NCBI GenBank assembly: GCA_016191115.1
Contig: JACPPG010000052.1
Span: forward strand, 162,810-226,809
DNA length: 64,000 bases
Direction of reading: 5' to 3'
From: Planctomycetia bacterium
GTDB lineage: Bacteria; Planctomycetota; Planctomycetia; Pirellulales; JACPPG01
Part shown: piece after piece, positions 18,551 through 27,291 of the stretch
Layout: each line of letters starts with the position of its first letter
Position numbering within the stretch: the first letter of the stretch is position 1
Notes under the pieces: generated by a model
Seen by the model: the letters and a program-made list of their open reading frames with translations, nothing else
Told to the model about the DNA's origin: nothing
The model's database searches: none
Position numbers and translations under genes: made by a program

Positions 18551-18688
18551 AATGACGAAGGTCGAAAGTCAAATGTCTAAAGAAATCCGAAATCCGAAGA
18601 TCGAATGACGAAGTGAAGATCCGCTTCGGGCCTTCGTCATTCGGTCATTCGGATTTCTTTAGACATTTGACTTTCGACATTCGTCATT
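18551..18688. terminator. long inverted repeat between convergent genes
   Basis: Arms of 41 bp at 18551-18591 and 18648-18688 pair with a single mismatch (AATGACGAAGGTCGAAAGTC against its complement). A nested pair GAATGACGAAG / CTTCGTCATTC lies inside. It begins 2 bp after the rpsI stop and ends 7 bp before the stop of the convergent oxidoreductase gene, so it can terminate from both sides. No U-tract is present. A sequence related to one arm recurs at 48115-48147. Confidence 0.7.
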
Positions 18689-18694
18689 CTCGCC

Positions 18695-19717
18695 TCACTT
18701 GCCCGCCGATGCCGCGGCCTGGGCCTTGTCCATCACGCTTTTGATCGTTACCGGCGCGCCCCCTTGCCGCTTGCTCTCGTCGGCCGCTTCCATGAAAGCG
18801 TATATCTCCAGCGTCTCCTCGGCACTGACCGGCGGCTTGCCGGTCTGGAAGAATTTCGCGATCTCGACCACTAGCGGTTGATAGCCCGCGTAGCTGCCGC
18901 TGGGCACGATCGCCTTCGAGCCGAAGACCACAGCGCCGTAGTCGTGCTTGCCGGCGCGGAGGCCGCGGAAGGTGCCGATGCGGCCCCCTTTCCATACGCC
19001 CACGACCAGCTCGCCCCCCTCGGTCTGCGTGCGAGACACGCTTTCGCAACCGGTGCCCATGATCGTGAACAGGGTCTCGACGCCATGGATGCCGTACCAG
19101 AACAAGTCGGGATGGTGCGGCTCGAGGGAGCACGGTCCGTACGCCGCGCACCCCAACACGTCCCCCACGCGCTCGTCGCCGCGCATGCCCAGGATGCCCG
19201 GGCTGAAGCGGAGCGAGGAGCTGGAGAAACACGGCACGTTCTTTTCCTTGGCCCGGCGGAAGATGGCGATCGCGTCGCCAAGCGTGCCGGCAACCGGCTT
19301 ATCGATGAACACCGGCTTGCCGGCGTTGATCACGGGGATGGCTTGCTTCAAATGCGGCCGGCCGTCGACGCTTTCCAGCAGCACCGCGTCGACCTTCGGC
19401 AAAAGCTCATCGATCGACCCGACGATCTGGACCCCCATGTCGCGCAATTCCTTGGTGTAGCCCTCGACCCGGTCGTGGCTCGAGGGGATGTCGGGGCTGC
19501 CGCCGGGAAAGGCGGCCACAACCTGCACCGCGGCCAGATCGCCCTTGCGGTCCGGATCGTTCATGGCCTTGGTGAAGGCGACGACGTGCGAGGTGTCGAG
19601 TCCGATGATGCCGACCTTGATCGGCTTGGCGGGATCGGCGGCGGTTGCGGTCGATGCGGTCATGGCGGCAAGAATCCCAATGGTCAGGCTGGCGAGCGGC
19701 AAAGAGCGACAAGTCAC
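18695..19717 (-). CDS. exported Gfo/Idh/MocA family oxidoreductase
   Basis: About 340 residues. A signal peptide (LPLASLTIGILAAMTASTATAAD) precedes the NAD-binding Rossmann domain (KPIKVGIIGLDTSHVVAF). The family EKP-like site appears as FIDKPVAGTLGDA, and the C-terminal beta-sheet domain follows. These enzymes oxidise or reduce sugars and inositols; planctomycetes have many exported ones. The GTG at 19717, 8 nt after GGGGGA, is preferred; a TTG at 19741 adds eight residues. It converges on rpsI. Confidence 0.88.
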   Translation of the reverse strand: MTCRSLPLASLTIGILAAMTASTATAADPAKPIKVGIIGLDTSHVVAFTKAMNDPDRKGDLAAVQVVAAFPGGSPDIPSSHDRVEGYTKELRDMGVQIVGSIDELLPKVDAVLLESVDGRPHLKQAIPVINAGKPVFIDKPVAGTLGDAIAIFRRAKEKNVPCFSSSSLRFSPGILGMRGDERVGDVLGCAAYGPCSLEPHHPDLFWYGIHGVETLFTIMGTGCESVSRTQTEGGELVVGVWKGGRIGTFRGLRAGKHDYGAVVFGSKAIVPSGSYAGYQPLVVEIAKFFQTGKPPVSAEETLEIYAFMEAADESKRQGGAPVTIKSVMDKAQAAASAGK

Positions 19718-19834
19718 GGTCAAATCCCCCGGGTGTGGCAAGAATCAGACTCGGCCGGCGGCTATTCTAGTAGAGCGGCAACCGAGATGATACGGTCCGT
19801 TGAGGCGACCGTGTTAGCCCCCGGTGACTCACCG

Positions 19835-19991
19835 CAGGGCCGTTCACAGATTCAAGCTGGACGGCGGGGCACCGGCGGGAAAGTGGGACAGGCACCGAGA
19901 CGCAACGTTGGTCTGAAAGGGCTTGCGCTGCTTATGCTCGGAGCCAGTCCCATTTTCCCGCCTCGCCATTTTGAAAAACAGAACGGCCCTG
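19835..19991 (+). mobile_element. MITE family A, copy A4, with 10-bp target duplication
   Basis: A complete 157-bp copy from CAGGGCCGTTC to GAACGGCCCTG. It is flanked by TGACTCACCG at 19825-19834 and 19992-20001, a perfect 10-bp duplication, or 11 bp if the terminal G is counted. It ends 66 bp before the TPR gene start. This copy directly proves insertion by transposition. The remaining spacer (19718-20057) holds nothing else I recognise. Confidence 0.95.
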
Positions 19992-20057
19992 TGACTCACC
20001 GGGGGCTGAGAGCAGCGTCGCTCAGCGGAAATCGACGTTCAACCGGAGCGACCGACC

Positions 20058-20924
20058 ATGGCACGACGGGACCCGTTGATACTGCGGTGGATCGCTTGCG
20101 CGATCGCGTGCGCGACTGTGGACAGCGCCGTTGCCGCGGCCGACACATGGCTCGATCAAGCCCGCACGGCCTTTCGCGCAGGCCACACGGATGAGGCGAT
20201 CTCGCTGGCCGGCCGGGCAATCCAAATGGCGCCGGACGATCCACGCGGCTATGAGCTGCGCGGTGACATCCATGCGGCGGCGCGCAAATCGGCCGAGGCC
20301 GTGGCCGACTATAGCCGGGCGCTCAAGCTCGATCCGCGCCGGGCCGAGCTGTTCGACCGCCGCGGCAGTGAGCAATTCAAGCTCGGCCGCATCGCCGAGT
20401 CGATCGCCGACTTCGACCGCTACATCCAGTTGCGGCCCGACCAGGAGCGGCAGCACTGGAAGCGCGGCATCTCCTACTACTATGCCGGCCGCTATGGCGA
20501 GGGCCGTAAACAGTTCGATGGCTACCAGACGTTCGATAGCAACGACGTTGAGAACGCCGTGTGGCGCTACCTGTGCATGGCCAAGAGCGCCGGCGTCGAG
20601 CGGGCCAGGGCGGACATCCTCAAGGTCAAGGACGACCGGCGCGTGCCGATGAGGCAGGTCTACGAGCTGTTCGCGGGGCGGACCACGCCGGAGGACGTGC
20701 TGCGCGCGGCCACGTCAGGCGAGCCGCCGCCGGCACAGTTGAACGAGCGGGTCTTTTACGCGCACCTGTACGTGGGGCTGTATTACGAGGCCGTGGGAGA
20801 CACCCGCCGCGCGCTTGAGCACATCGCCGAGGCAGAGAGACACAGGATCGCCCACTACATGTGGGACGTAGCGAGGGTCCACGCCACGCGACTCCGCGAA
20901 GCAGACCGAGACGAGAAACCGTAG
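20058..20924 (+). CDS. exported TPR protein, NlpI-like
   Basis: 288 residues with a signal peptide (WIACAIACATVDSAVAAAD). About four tetratricopeptide units follow in residues 30-165, including DEAISLAGRAIQMAPDDPRGYELRG and SAEAVADYSRALKLDPRRAELFDRRG. The C-terminal half (VFYAHLYVGLYYEAVGDTRRALEHIAEAE) resembles the tail of NlpI-type TPR proteins, which act as adaptors at the cell envelope. No lipobox is present. It stands alone downstream of MITE A4. Confidence 0.85.
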   Translation: MARRDPLILRWIACAIACATVDSAVAAADTWLDQARTAFRAGHTDEAISLAGRAIQMAPDDPRGYELRGDIHAAARKSAEAVADYSRALKLDPRRAELFDRRGSEQFKLGRIAESIADFDRYIQLRPDQERQHWKRGISYYYAGRYGEGRKQFDGYQTFDSNDVENAVWRYLCMAKSAGVERARADILKVKDDRRVPMRQVYELFAGRTTPEDVLRAATSGEPPPAQLNERVFYAHLYVGLYYEAVGDTRRALEHIAEAERHRIAHYMWDVARVHATRLREADRDEKP

Positions 20925-21010
20925 TGTCGCGTCCGCGCGAAAAAGTATGGGGGCCATGCCTAGCTGTGAATCCGCATGCCCACGGCAAGCGTGGACATGG
21001 CACCCAGTTC

Positions 21011-21076
21011 TTGCCGAGCCGAGAGGGACCCTGGAACGCAGCGGCTCGGCAAGAGCCTCGCCCCTCGCCCTCCCGG
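21011..21076. repeat. divergent copy of the GAGCCTCGCCC inverted repeat
   Basis: TTGCCGAGCC (21011-21020) pairs with GGCTCGGCAA (21043-21052), followed by GAGCCTCGCCC and CCCTCCC as in the 17380-17462 repeat. Just upstream (20951-21003) is a second spacer repeat with ATGCCCACGGCAAGCGTGGA, also seen near 39453-39482. Both lie in the gap between the convergent TPR and argS genes. Confidence 0.6.
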
Positions 21077-21103
21077 CGCCTCCAATCTTGGGCACTCTCG
21101 CTG

Positions 21104-23101
21104 CTACATCTGCTCTACCACGTCGATGCCCAGCAGTGCCAATCCCTGCGCTAGCGTCCGCGCCGTCAGATCGCACAAGAGCAGCCGGCTTGTGCGCAGC
21201 TCTTCGCTGGGCGCCTTGAGCACAGGGCATTGATCGAAGAAGGTCGAGTATCGGTTGGCCAGCTCGAACAGGTATGTCGTGAGCTGGTTGGGCCGGTAGT
21301 CGGCCAGCACGGCTTCGAGCGCCTCGGCGAATTGCACAAGCGCCACGGCCAGTGCCCGCTCCGCCGGCGTGTCGAGCAGGATCGGCGCGGCATCGGCCCG
21401 CAATCGCTCGACGTCGACGCCGCCGCGGCGAAAGATGCTTCGCACTCGGGCGTACGCGTATTGCACGTACGTGGCCGTGTTGCCGTTCATGGCCAGCATC
21501 TTGTCGTAGCTGAACACGTAGTCGCTCGTGCGGTTCTGCGACAAGTCGGCGTACTTGAGGGCCGCGATGCCCACGGTCTGGGCGATCCGCTTGCGGTCCG
21601 CGGCCGTTAGCTCCGGCCCGTCGCTCTTGGCGTCGTCGTTGGCGGAAACGATCGCGTGGGCCCTCTCGACCGCCTCGTCCAGCAACCCCTCCAGGCCCAC
21701 CGTATCGCCGGAACGAGTCTTGAAGGGGCGGCCATCGTCCCCCAGCACAGTGCCGAAGCTGATGTGGGCAAACTCCATGTGGCCGTAGCCCCACAGCCGG
21801 GCCGCGGCGAATAGCTGCTGGAAGTGCAGGCTTTGCCGGTGATCGACCACGTACAGTAGCGCGTCGGGCTGCCACCGCTCCTGGCGATACTGGATCGTGG
21901 CCAGATCGCTCGTGGCATACAAGAACGCGCCGTCCCTTTTTTGCACGATCATCGGCGCCGGGGTCTCTTCGAGGAATACGCACATCGCGCCGCCGCTTTC
22001 GCGCGCCAGCCCCTTGGCCACCAGGTCGTCGACCACCTTCCGCAGGCGGTCGTGGTAAAAACTCTCGCCCAGGGTTTCGTCGAAGCGCACGCCGAGGCGA
22101 TCGTACAGATGCTGGATGGCGGCCATGCAGTCGGGCATGAACTGCCGCCACAGGGCCAGGTTCTCGGCGTCGTCGGCGTGCAGTTTAGCCGTCTCGGCGA
22201 GCACCGCCTCGGCGATGCCCGCGTGGTCGCGCGCCAGCCGGGCGAGCCTGGCGTCGGCTTCGACCGCGGCCAGGCGGCGGCGCATCTCGGCCAGGTCGCT
22301 TTTCGCCGCGGCGAGATCGGCCTCGGCGCGGCGGAGAATCTGGGCGGCCTTCTTGTCGGCCTTGGCGTCGCCCGTCGGCGGCGCCGCCCGCAGTCCGGCC
22401 ACGGTCTGTTCGGCCTCCGCGACGCGCTTTTCCAGTTCCGGCAGCCGGGCGCGTCCCTCGTGATAGTCGACCAGTTGATTCACTAAACGATAGAGACGTG
22501 CCAGCTCATCGACGTGCGATCGCTCGTAGGCCGCCTTGTCCAGAAAGTGCTTGTAGCCATGGATGATCATCCCAAACTGCGTGCCCCAGTCGCCGATATG
22601 GTTGTCGCCGATCGCGCGATGGCCGAGGAACTTGAGCGTGCGATACAGGCTGTCGCCGATCACCGTCGAGCGGATGTGCCCCACGTGCATCGGCTTGGCC
22701 ACGTTGGGGGCCGAGTAATCGACGATGAAGGTCCGCGGCTTTGCGGCCGGAGCAATCCCCAGCCGTGCGTCGCTGACCGCCGCGCCCAGCCGAGCGGCCA
22801 GCCAATCGTCGCGCAGCGTGAGATTGATAAATCCCGGACCGGCGATCTGCGGCTCGTGACAAAGATCGGCGACGTCGAGATGCGCGACGATCTGGGCGGC
22901 TACGTCGCGCGGCGGCCGCGCGAGTTGCTTCGCAAGCGGCATGGCCAGGTTGGCCTGGTAGTCGCCGAACTTGGCGTCCTGGCTCTGGCGCACCAGGTCG
23001 CGCATGCCGCTCTCGCCGGCGGCGGTCCACGGGGGCTCTTCTTGGGCCAGTTCGGCCAGCGCCGCGGCGAATCGCCGCCGAATCTCCGCGAGGATGTTCA
23101 T
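21104..23101 (-). CDS. argS: arginine--tRNA ligase
   Basis: 665 residues from MNILAEI (ATG at 23101). Class I arginyl-tRNA synthetase features are the N-terminal Arg-tRNA-synt N domain, the HIGH-type motif SAPNVAKPMHVGHIRST, NHIGDWGTQFG, the KMSKS-equivalent region GDDGRPFKTRSGDTVGLEGLL, and a C-terminal DALR anticodon-binding domain (YVQYAYARVRSIFRR onwards). A charged coiled-coil-like stretch in the middle (ELEKRVAEAEQTV to MRRRLAAVEADARL, about 70 residues) lengthens it over the usual 560-590 residues. It charges tRNA-Arg in the cytoplasm. Confidence 0.97.
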   Translation of the reverse strand: MNILAEIRRRFAAALAELAQEEPPWTAAGESGMRDLVRQSQDAKFGDYQANLAMPLAKQLARPPRDVAAQIVAHLDVADLCHEPQIAGPGFINLTLRDDWLAARLGAAVSDARLGIAPAAKPRTFIVDYSAPNVAKPMHVGHIRSTVIGDSLYRTLKFLGHRAIGDNHIGDWGTQFGMIIHGYKHFLDKAAYERSHVDELARLYRLVNQLVDYHEGRARLPELEKRVAEAEQTVAGLRAAPPTGDAKADKKAAQILRRAEADLAAAKSDLAEMRRRLAAVEADARLARLARDHAGIAEAVLAETAKLHADDAENLALWRQFMPDCMAAIQHLYDRLGVRFDETLGESFYHDRLRKVVDDLVAKGLARESGGAMCVFLEETPAPMIVQKRDGAFLYATSDLATIQYRQERWQPDALLYVVDHRQSLHFQQLFAAARLWGYGHMEFAHISFGTVLGDDGRPFKTRSGDTVGLEGLLDEAVERAHAIVSANDDAKSDGPELTAADRKRIAQTVGIAALKYADLSQNRTSDYVFSYDKMLAMNGNTATYVQYAYARVRSIFRRGGVDVERLRADAAPILLDTPAERALAVALVQFAEALEAVLADYRPNQLTTYLFELANRYSTFFDQCPVLKAPSEELRTSRLLLCDLTARTLAQGLALLGIDVVEQM

Positions 23102-23104
23102 GGC

Positions 23105-23292
23105 GCGGAGGAAACAGAGCAAATGATGAATGATGAATGATAAATGATGAATGCAGGGGAGTAGGCTGCAGGCGGTAGGGGCGGTAGGGGCGGTAGGCGG
23201 TAGGCGGTCCTTGCGGCGCGGCGGCGCGCCGCAGGTTCGACTCCGATCTTGCCTTCTTCATTCATCATTCATCATTCCGCATTCATCATTTC
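23105..23292. repeat. TGATGAATG-rich low-complexity spacer
   Basis: Runs of (A)TGATGAATG at 23122-23153 and their complements (TTCATCATTCATCATT) at 23256-23290 can pair across a GGTAGGGGC-repeat segment. The same motif appears at 49018-49052. It separates argS from rsfS. This type of simple spacer is scattered through the window. Confidence 0.6.
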
Positions 23293-23723
23293 CCCACGCT
23301 TCGTAGTGTGCCCGATTCGCTACCTTCCGGCAAGTCGACTTGAACCCGCCGCGCCGCGCACCAAAGCTGCTCGAGCGCGTAGTAGTCGCGGGCCTCGTGA
23401 TCGAACAGGTGGATCACCACGCTGCCGTAGTCGAGCAGAATCCAGCGGCCGTCGACGTATCCCTCGACGCCCAACCGCCGGTCCCCCAGATCGTCCTCCA
23501 GGCGGTGGTCGATCTCCTCGCTGATGGCGTGCAACTGCCGGCGGCTGGTGCCCGTGGCGAGCACGAAATAGTCGCATTCGGCCGTGACTTCCCGCATGTC
23601 GAGGACGACGATGTTTTGTCCTCGATTTTCGGCCGCGGTCTGTGCCGCGGCGGTTGCCAGTTGGAGGGCTCGATTGTTGTTGGAAGAAATCCCCGCGTAC
23701 CGGCTGACGCTGGAAGTCGCCAC
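23286..23723 (-). CDS. rsfS: ribosome silencing factor RsfS
   Basis: 145 residues. The RsfS/Iojap core is clear: NIVVLDMREVTAECDYFVLATGTSRRQLHAISEEI, then GVEGYVDGRWILLDYGSVVIHLFDHEARDYYALEQLW. The protein binds L14 and blocks subunit joining under nutrient limitation. The GTG at 23723 is chosen because GGAAAGGA lies 5-6 nt upstream; the longer ORF to 23876 lacks family similarity. It is probably transcribed ahead of argS across the repeat spacer. Confidence 0.95.
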   Translation of the reverse strand: MATSSVSRYAGISSNNNRALQLATAAAQTAAENRGQNIVVLDMREVTAECDYFVLATGTSRRQLHAISEEIDHRLEDDLGDRRLGVEGYVDGRWILLDYGSVVIHLFDHEARDYYALEQLWCAARRVQVDLPEGSESGTLRSVGK

Positions 23724-23924
23724 GAAGTGTCCTTTCCTATGGGGAAGCGTGTGGCCAAGCGGAGGGAGAAACTGGCGGCATTTCGGCCGAAGCTCCCCCG
23801 ATCCCAAAGAAAGGATCGGGACGCGCTCGGCACCTGGCTCTCCTCGGCGCTGGCGTGGTGGTAGGTCCGCTACCAATTATTCTACACAGTCCAGACCCTC
23901 AATCCAGCATCAGGGTTCGGACGC

Positions 23925-24081
23925 CAGGGCCGTTCACAGATTCAAGCTTGCCGGCGGCGCACCGGCGGGAAAGTGGGACAGGCACCGAGACGCAGTGTTG
24001 GTATGAAAGGGCTTGCGCTGTTTGTGCTCGGAGCCAGTCCCATTTTCCCGCCTCGCCATTTTGAAAAACAGAATGGCCCTG
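23925..24081 (+). mobile_element. MITE family A, copy A5
   Basis: A complete 157-bp copy from CAGGGCCGTTC to GAATGGCCCTG. The flanks (GTTCGGACGC and GGGCGGAGTG) show no clear target duplication. It sits between the divergent rsfS and PVC-type cytochrome genes, 57 bp from the ATG at 24139. The rest of the 23724-24138 gap has no recognisable gene. Confidence 0.92.
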
Positions 24082-24138
24082 GGGCGGAGTGGTTGTTTCT
24101 TGCCGGCCCCTCCCGCCCGGCCTATCATCGACCGGCGT

Positions 24139-27100
24139 ATGAGGCCTGCGAACCGTATTGCGCCGGACTGCCGCTTTAGCACAGTCCCGATGCGCCTCGG
24201 CTTTGCGGCGACTGCGACGGTCGCTTGCTGGCTTGCCCTCGGCACTAGCGCCTTGGCCCAAGGCTATTCGTCCGAAGAAGCCCCGCGGCGGATGACCGTG
24301 GCCGATGGCTTCGAGGTGCAACTGGTGGCCGCCGAGCCGGTGGTGCGCCAGCCGGTCGCCATCGAGTTCGACGACCGCGGACGGTTGTGGGTCATTCAGT
24401 ACCTGCAGTACCCGAACCCGGCAGGGTTGAAGCGGGTCAAGGTCGACCGCTACTCGCGGACCCAATACGACCGCGTGCCGGAGCCGCCGCCGCGGGGGCC
24501 GCGCGGCGACGACCGCATCACCATCCTCGAAGACACCGACGGCGACGGCCGCGCCGATCGCGGCCGCGATTTCGTCGACGGCTTGAACCTGGCCAGTGGG
24601 CTGGCCTTCGGCTACGGCGGCGTGTTCGTCCTGAACGCGCCCTATCTGCTCTTCTATGCGGACCGGAACCGCGACGACGTGCCCGACGCCGCTCCGGAGG
24701 TGCTCTTGACCGGTTTCGGCATGGAGGACGCGCACAGCGTCGCCAACTCGCTTACCTGGGGGCCGGACGGGTGGCTCTATGGAACGCAAGGGAGCACCGT
24801 CACCGCCAACATCCGCGGCATCGAATTCCAGCAGGGCGTGTGGCGCTACCACCCGGTAAGCCACCGGTTCGAGCTCTTTTGCGAAGGGGGCGGCAATTCG
24901 TGGGGGCTCGACTTCGACGCGGCGGGCGAGCTCTTGTACAGCACCAATTTCGGCGGCTACGTCATGCTGCACGGCGTGCCCGGCGGCTACTACTGGAAGA
25001 ATTTTGGCAAGCACGGGGTGCTGCACAACCCGTACGCATTCGGATACTTCGATCACGTGCCGCACCAGAATTTCACCGGCGGGCACGTGACGGTCGGCGG
25101 TGTGGTCTATCAGAGCGATCTCTTCCCGCGCGAGTGGCGCGGCCGGTACATCGCGGCCGACCTGCTTGGGCACGCGGTGTACTGGCACACGATCCGCCAG
25201 CGCGGCTCGACGTACCAGTCGGCCCACGGCGGCACGCTCTTGGCCGCCAATGACACGTGGTTTGCCCCCAGCGACGTGACGATCGGTCCCGACGGCGCGG
25301 TCTACGTCGCCGACTGGCACGACGCGCGGACCGCGCACCCCGACCCCGACGCCGAGTGGGACCGTAGGAACGGGCGGGTCTATCGCATCCAGCCGCGCGG
25401 GGCCAAGCGACCACGGGCGCGCGACCTGCGCGACGCCACAAGCGATGAGCTCGTCGACGTGCTCTCGTCGACTAATGAGTGGTACGTCCGCCGGGCGCGA
25501 ATGCAACTTGCCGAGCGGCGCGATCCAAACGTCATCCCGAAGCTCGCAGCGCGGATTCCGCGACGCGGGAATCGTTTTGACGACGAGCAAAAGCAATCGC
25601 TCGACGCGCTGTGGGCGCTCTACTGCTGCGGTGGCTTTAATGAAGAAGTCGGAGTGAAACTCCTGGCCGACGATCGTCCTGCGGTCCGCGGCTGGGCCGT
25701 GCGGCTGTTCGGTGAGAATGGTTCGGTATCGCCCGCTGTTGTCCGACGCATGGGCGAGCTGGCAGACGCAGACTATCCGGTCGTGCTGCGGCAGCTCGCC
25801 TGCACGGCACGGAAGCTGCCGCCGGCGGATTGCCTCTCGATCCTTGAGCCGCTGTGGCGTAACGACACGAATTTCGACGACCCGTACATTCCGCTTTTGG
25901 TGTGGTGGGCCCTCGAAACCTGGGCCGTGCCAGCCGTGGACGACGTGGTGTTGCCTTTTGCCGCGCCAAGGAACTCCGACCGTTGGGTTCGCACGCGAGC
26001 AACCGAGTTCTTGCTCCCCCGCCTCGTGCAGCGGTACGCGAGCGAGCGCGACCCGGCGTCGGCCGACGCTTGCCGGCGGTTGATCGCCGCGGCGCCATCA
26101 GGCGAGGGGCGCCAACCGCTCTATGCGGCGCTCGACGAAGGGCTGCGGTCGCGCGGCACACAAAAGGATGCGCAGCTCGCCAGCCGCAGCCTCCGCGATC
26201 TGGTGGCCGGCGATTGGCAACACGATCCAGACAACGAAACACTCACGCGGTTGGCCGCGCGGCTCGGAGTGTCCGCGGCACTCGAGCACGGCGTTGCGCG
26301 CGCCCTCGATCAGAAGACCGTGACCGACGTTCGCGTCCGCATGCTTCGCGTTCTCGGCGAGGTGGGGCGGCCGGAAGATTTCCCCCGGCTGGTGCCGCTT
26401 TTGGCCGCCAAGACGCCCGAGGAGGTGCAGGCCGCGGCTCTTCGCGGATTGGCGCGGGCGAGCGACGGCGCGATCGCGCAGGCGATCCTTGCTGCTTGTC
26501 CGTCGATGAGTGCCGCGGCCCGCGCCGCCGCCCGCGACGTGCTGCTGGCGAAGCGCAATTGGGCCGCGCTCTTTCTGGCCCGCGTCGACGCCGGCGAATT
26601 CGACGCCCGCGACGTGCCGGTCGAGGCGGTGCGCGTGGTAGCGGCGCATGGGGACGAGGCGCTCGACGCCCTGGTGCGAAAATACTGGGGCGCTGTCCAC
26701 ACGGCAACGCCCGAGGAGCGGCTGGCCGTCGTCCGCCGCTTGAACAACGACCTGCGGGCCGCGGCCGGCCACGCCGAGCCGGGCCAGGCCCTGTTCAAGA
26801 AGCACTGCGCCACTTGCCATCGCCTGTTCGGCGAAGGGGAGTCGATCGGGCCTGACCTGACGACCGCCAACCGGCAGGATCGCGACTTTCTGCTCGCCAG
26901 CATCGTCGATCCGGCAACCGTGGTCCGCAAGGAGTACCTGAGCTACAACGTGCAAACCACCGACGGTCGCGTGCTCACTGGGCTGATCGTCGAGCAGGAC
27001 GCCGGCGGCGTGACGCTGCTCTCGGCCAAGAACGAGCGCGTCCGCGTGGCCCGAAGCGAGATCGACTCGCTCGCCGAATCCCCCAACTCGCTCATGCCCG

Positions 27101-27189
27101 ACACAATCGCGGAGCAACTATCGCCGCAGGAGCTGCGCGATTTGTTCGCGTGGCTGCAACAATCGCCGCCGGTGGCAAGTGCCAAGTAA
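24139..27189 (+). CDS. PVC-type heme-binding CxxCH protein (propeller-HEAT-cytochrome c)
   Basis: About 1016 residues. A signal peptide (GFAATATVACWLALGTSALAQ) is followed by a membrane-bound-dehydrogenase-type beta-propeller (residues about 55-450; MTVADGFEVQLVAAEPVVRQPVAIEFDDRGRLWV is typical). A helical HEAT-like region follows to about 850. The C-terminal cytochrome c domain has the heme site CATCH (FKKHCATCHRLFGEGESIGPDL) and a distal region ending LMPDTIAEQLSPQELRDLFAWLQ. Such proteins are periplasmic electron-transfer proteins of planctomycetes with unknown substrates. The start is uncertain: an ATG at 24190 would place the signal peptide at the very N-terminus. Confidence 0.93.
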   Translation: MRPANRIAPDCRFSTVPMRLGFAATATVACWLALGTSALAQGYSSEEAPRRMTVADGFEVQLVAAEPVVRQPVAIEFDDRGRLWVIQYLQYPNPAGLKRVKVDRYSRTQYDRVPEPPPRGPRGDDRITILEDTDGDGRADRGRDFVDGLNLASGLAFGYGGVFVLNAPYLLFYADRNRDDVPDAAPEVLLTGFGMEDAHSVANSLTWGPDGWLYGTQGSTVTANIRGIEFQQGVWRYHPVSHRFELFCEGGGNSWGLDFDAAGELLYSTNFGGYVMLHGVPGGYYWKNFGKHGVLHNPYAFGYFDHVPHQNFTGGHVTVGGVVYQSDLFPREWRGRYIAADLLGHAVYWHTIRQRGSTYQSAHGGTLLAANDTWFAPSDVTIGPDGAVYVADWHDARTAHPDPDAEWDRRNGRVYRIQPRGAKRPRARDLRDATSDELVDVLSSTNEWYVRRARMQLAERRDPNVIPKLAARIPRRGNRFDDEQKQSLDALWALYCCGGFNEEVGVKLLADDRPAVRGWAVRLFGENGSVSPAVVRRMGELADADYPVVLRQLACTARKLPPADCLSILEPLWRNDTNFDDPYIPLLVWWALETWAVPAVDDVVLPFAAPRNSDRWVRTRATEFLLPRLVQRYASERDPASADACRRLIAAAPSGEGRQPLYAALDEGLRSRGTQKDAQLASRSLRDLVAGDWQHDPDNETLTRLAARLGVSAALEHGVARALDQKTVTDVRVRMLRVLGEVGRPEDFPRLVPLLAAKTPEEVQAAALRGLARASDGAIAQAILAACPSMSAAARAAARDVLLAKRNWAALFLARVDAGEFDARDVPVEAVRVVAAHGDEALDALVRKYWGAVHTATPEERLAVVRRLNNDLRAAAGHAEPGQALFKKHCATCHRLFGEGESIGPDLTTANRQDRDFLLASIVDPATVVRKEYLSYNVQTTDGRVLTGLIVEQDAGGVTLLSAKNERVRVARSEIDSLAESPNSLMPDTIAEQLSPQELRDLFAWLQQSPPVASAK

Positions 27190-27291
27190 TCGCAGTCCGA
27201 TCTCCCTCTCCCCTTGCGCCAGAGGGCCGGGGTGAGGGGGAGCACTGTTGTCTACGTCACCAAAACAAACTTAAGTAACGGGAGACTTCCC

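Noticed and set aside
20715-22151. 478-residue ORF on the minus strand
   Set aside because: Out-of-frame reading within argS on the same strand, with Arg/Gly-rich shadow composition.
23899-25596. 565-residue ORF on the minus strand
   Set aside because: Antisense shadow of the PVC-type cytochrome gene whose N-terminal end also runs through MITE A5.
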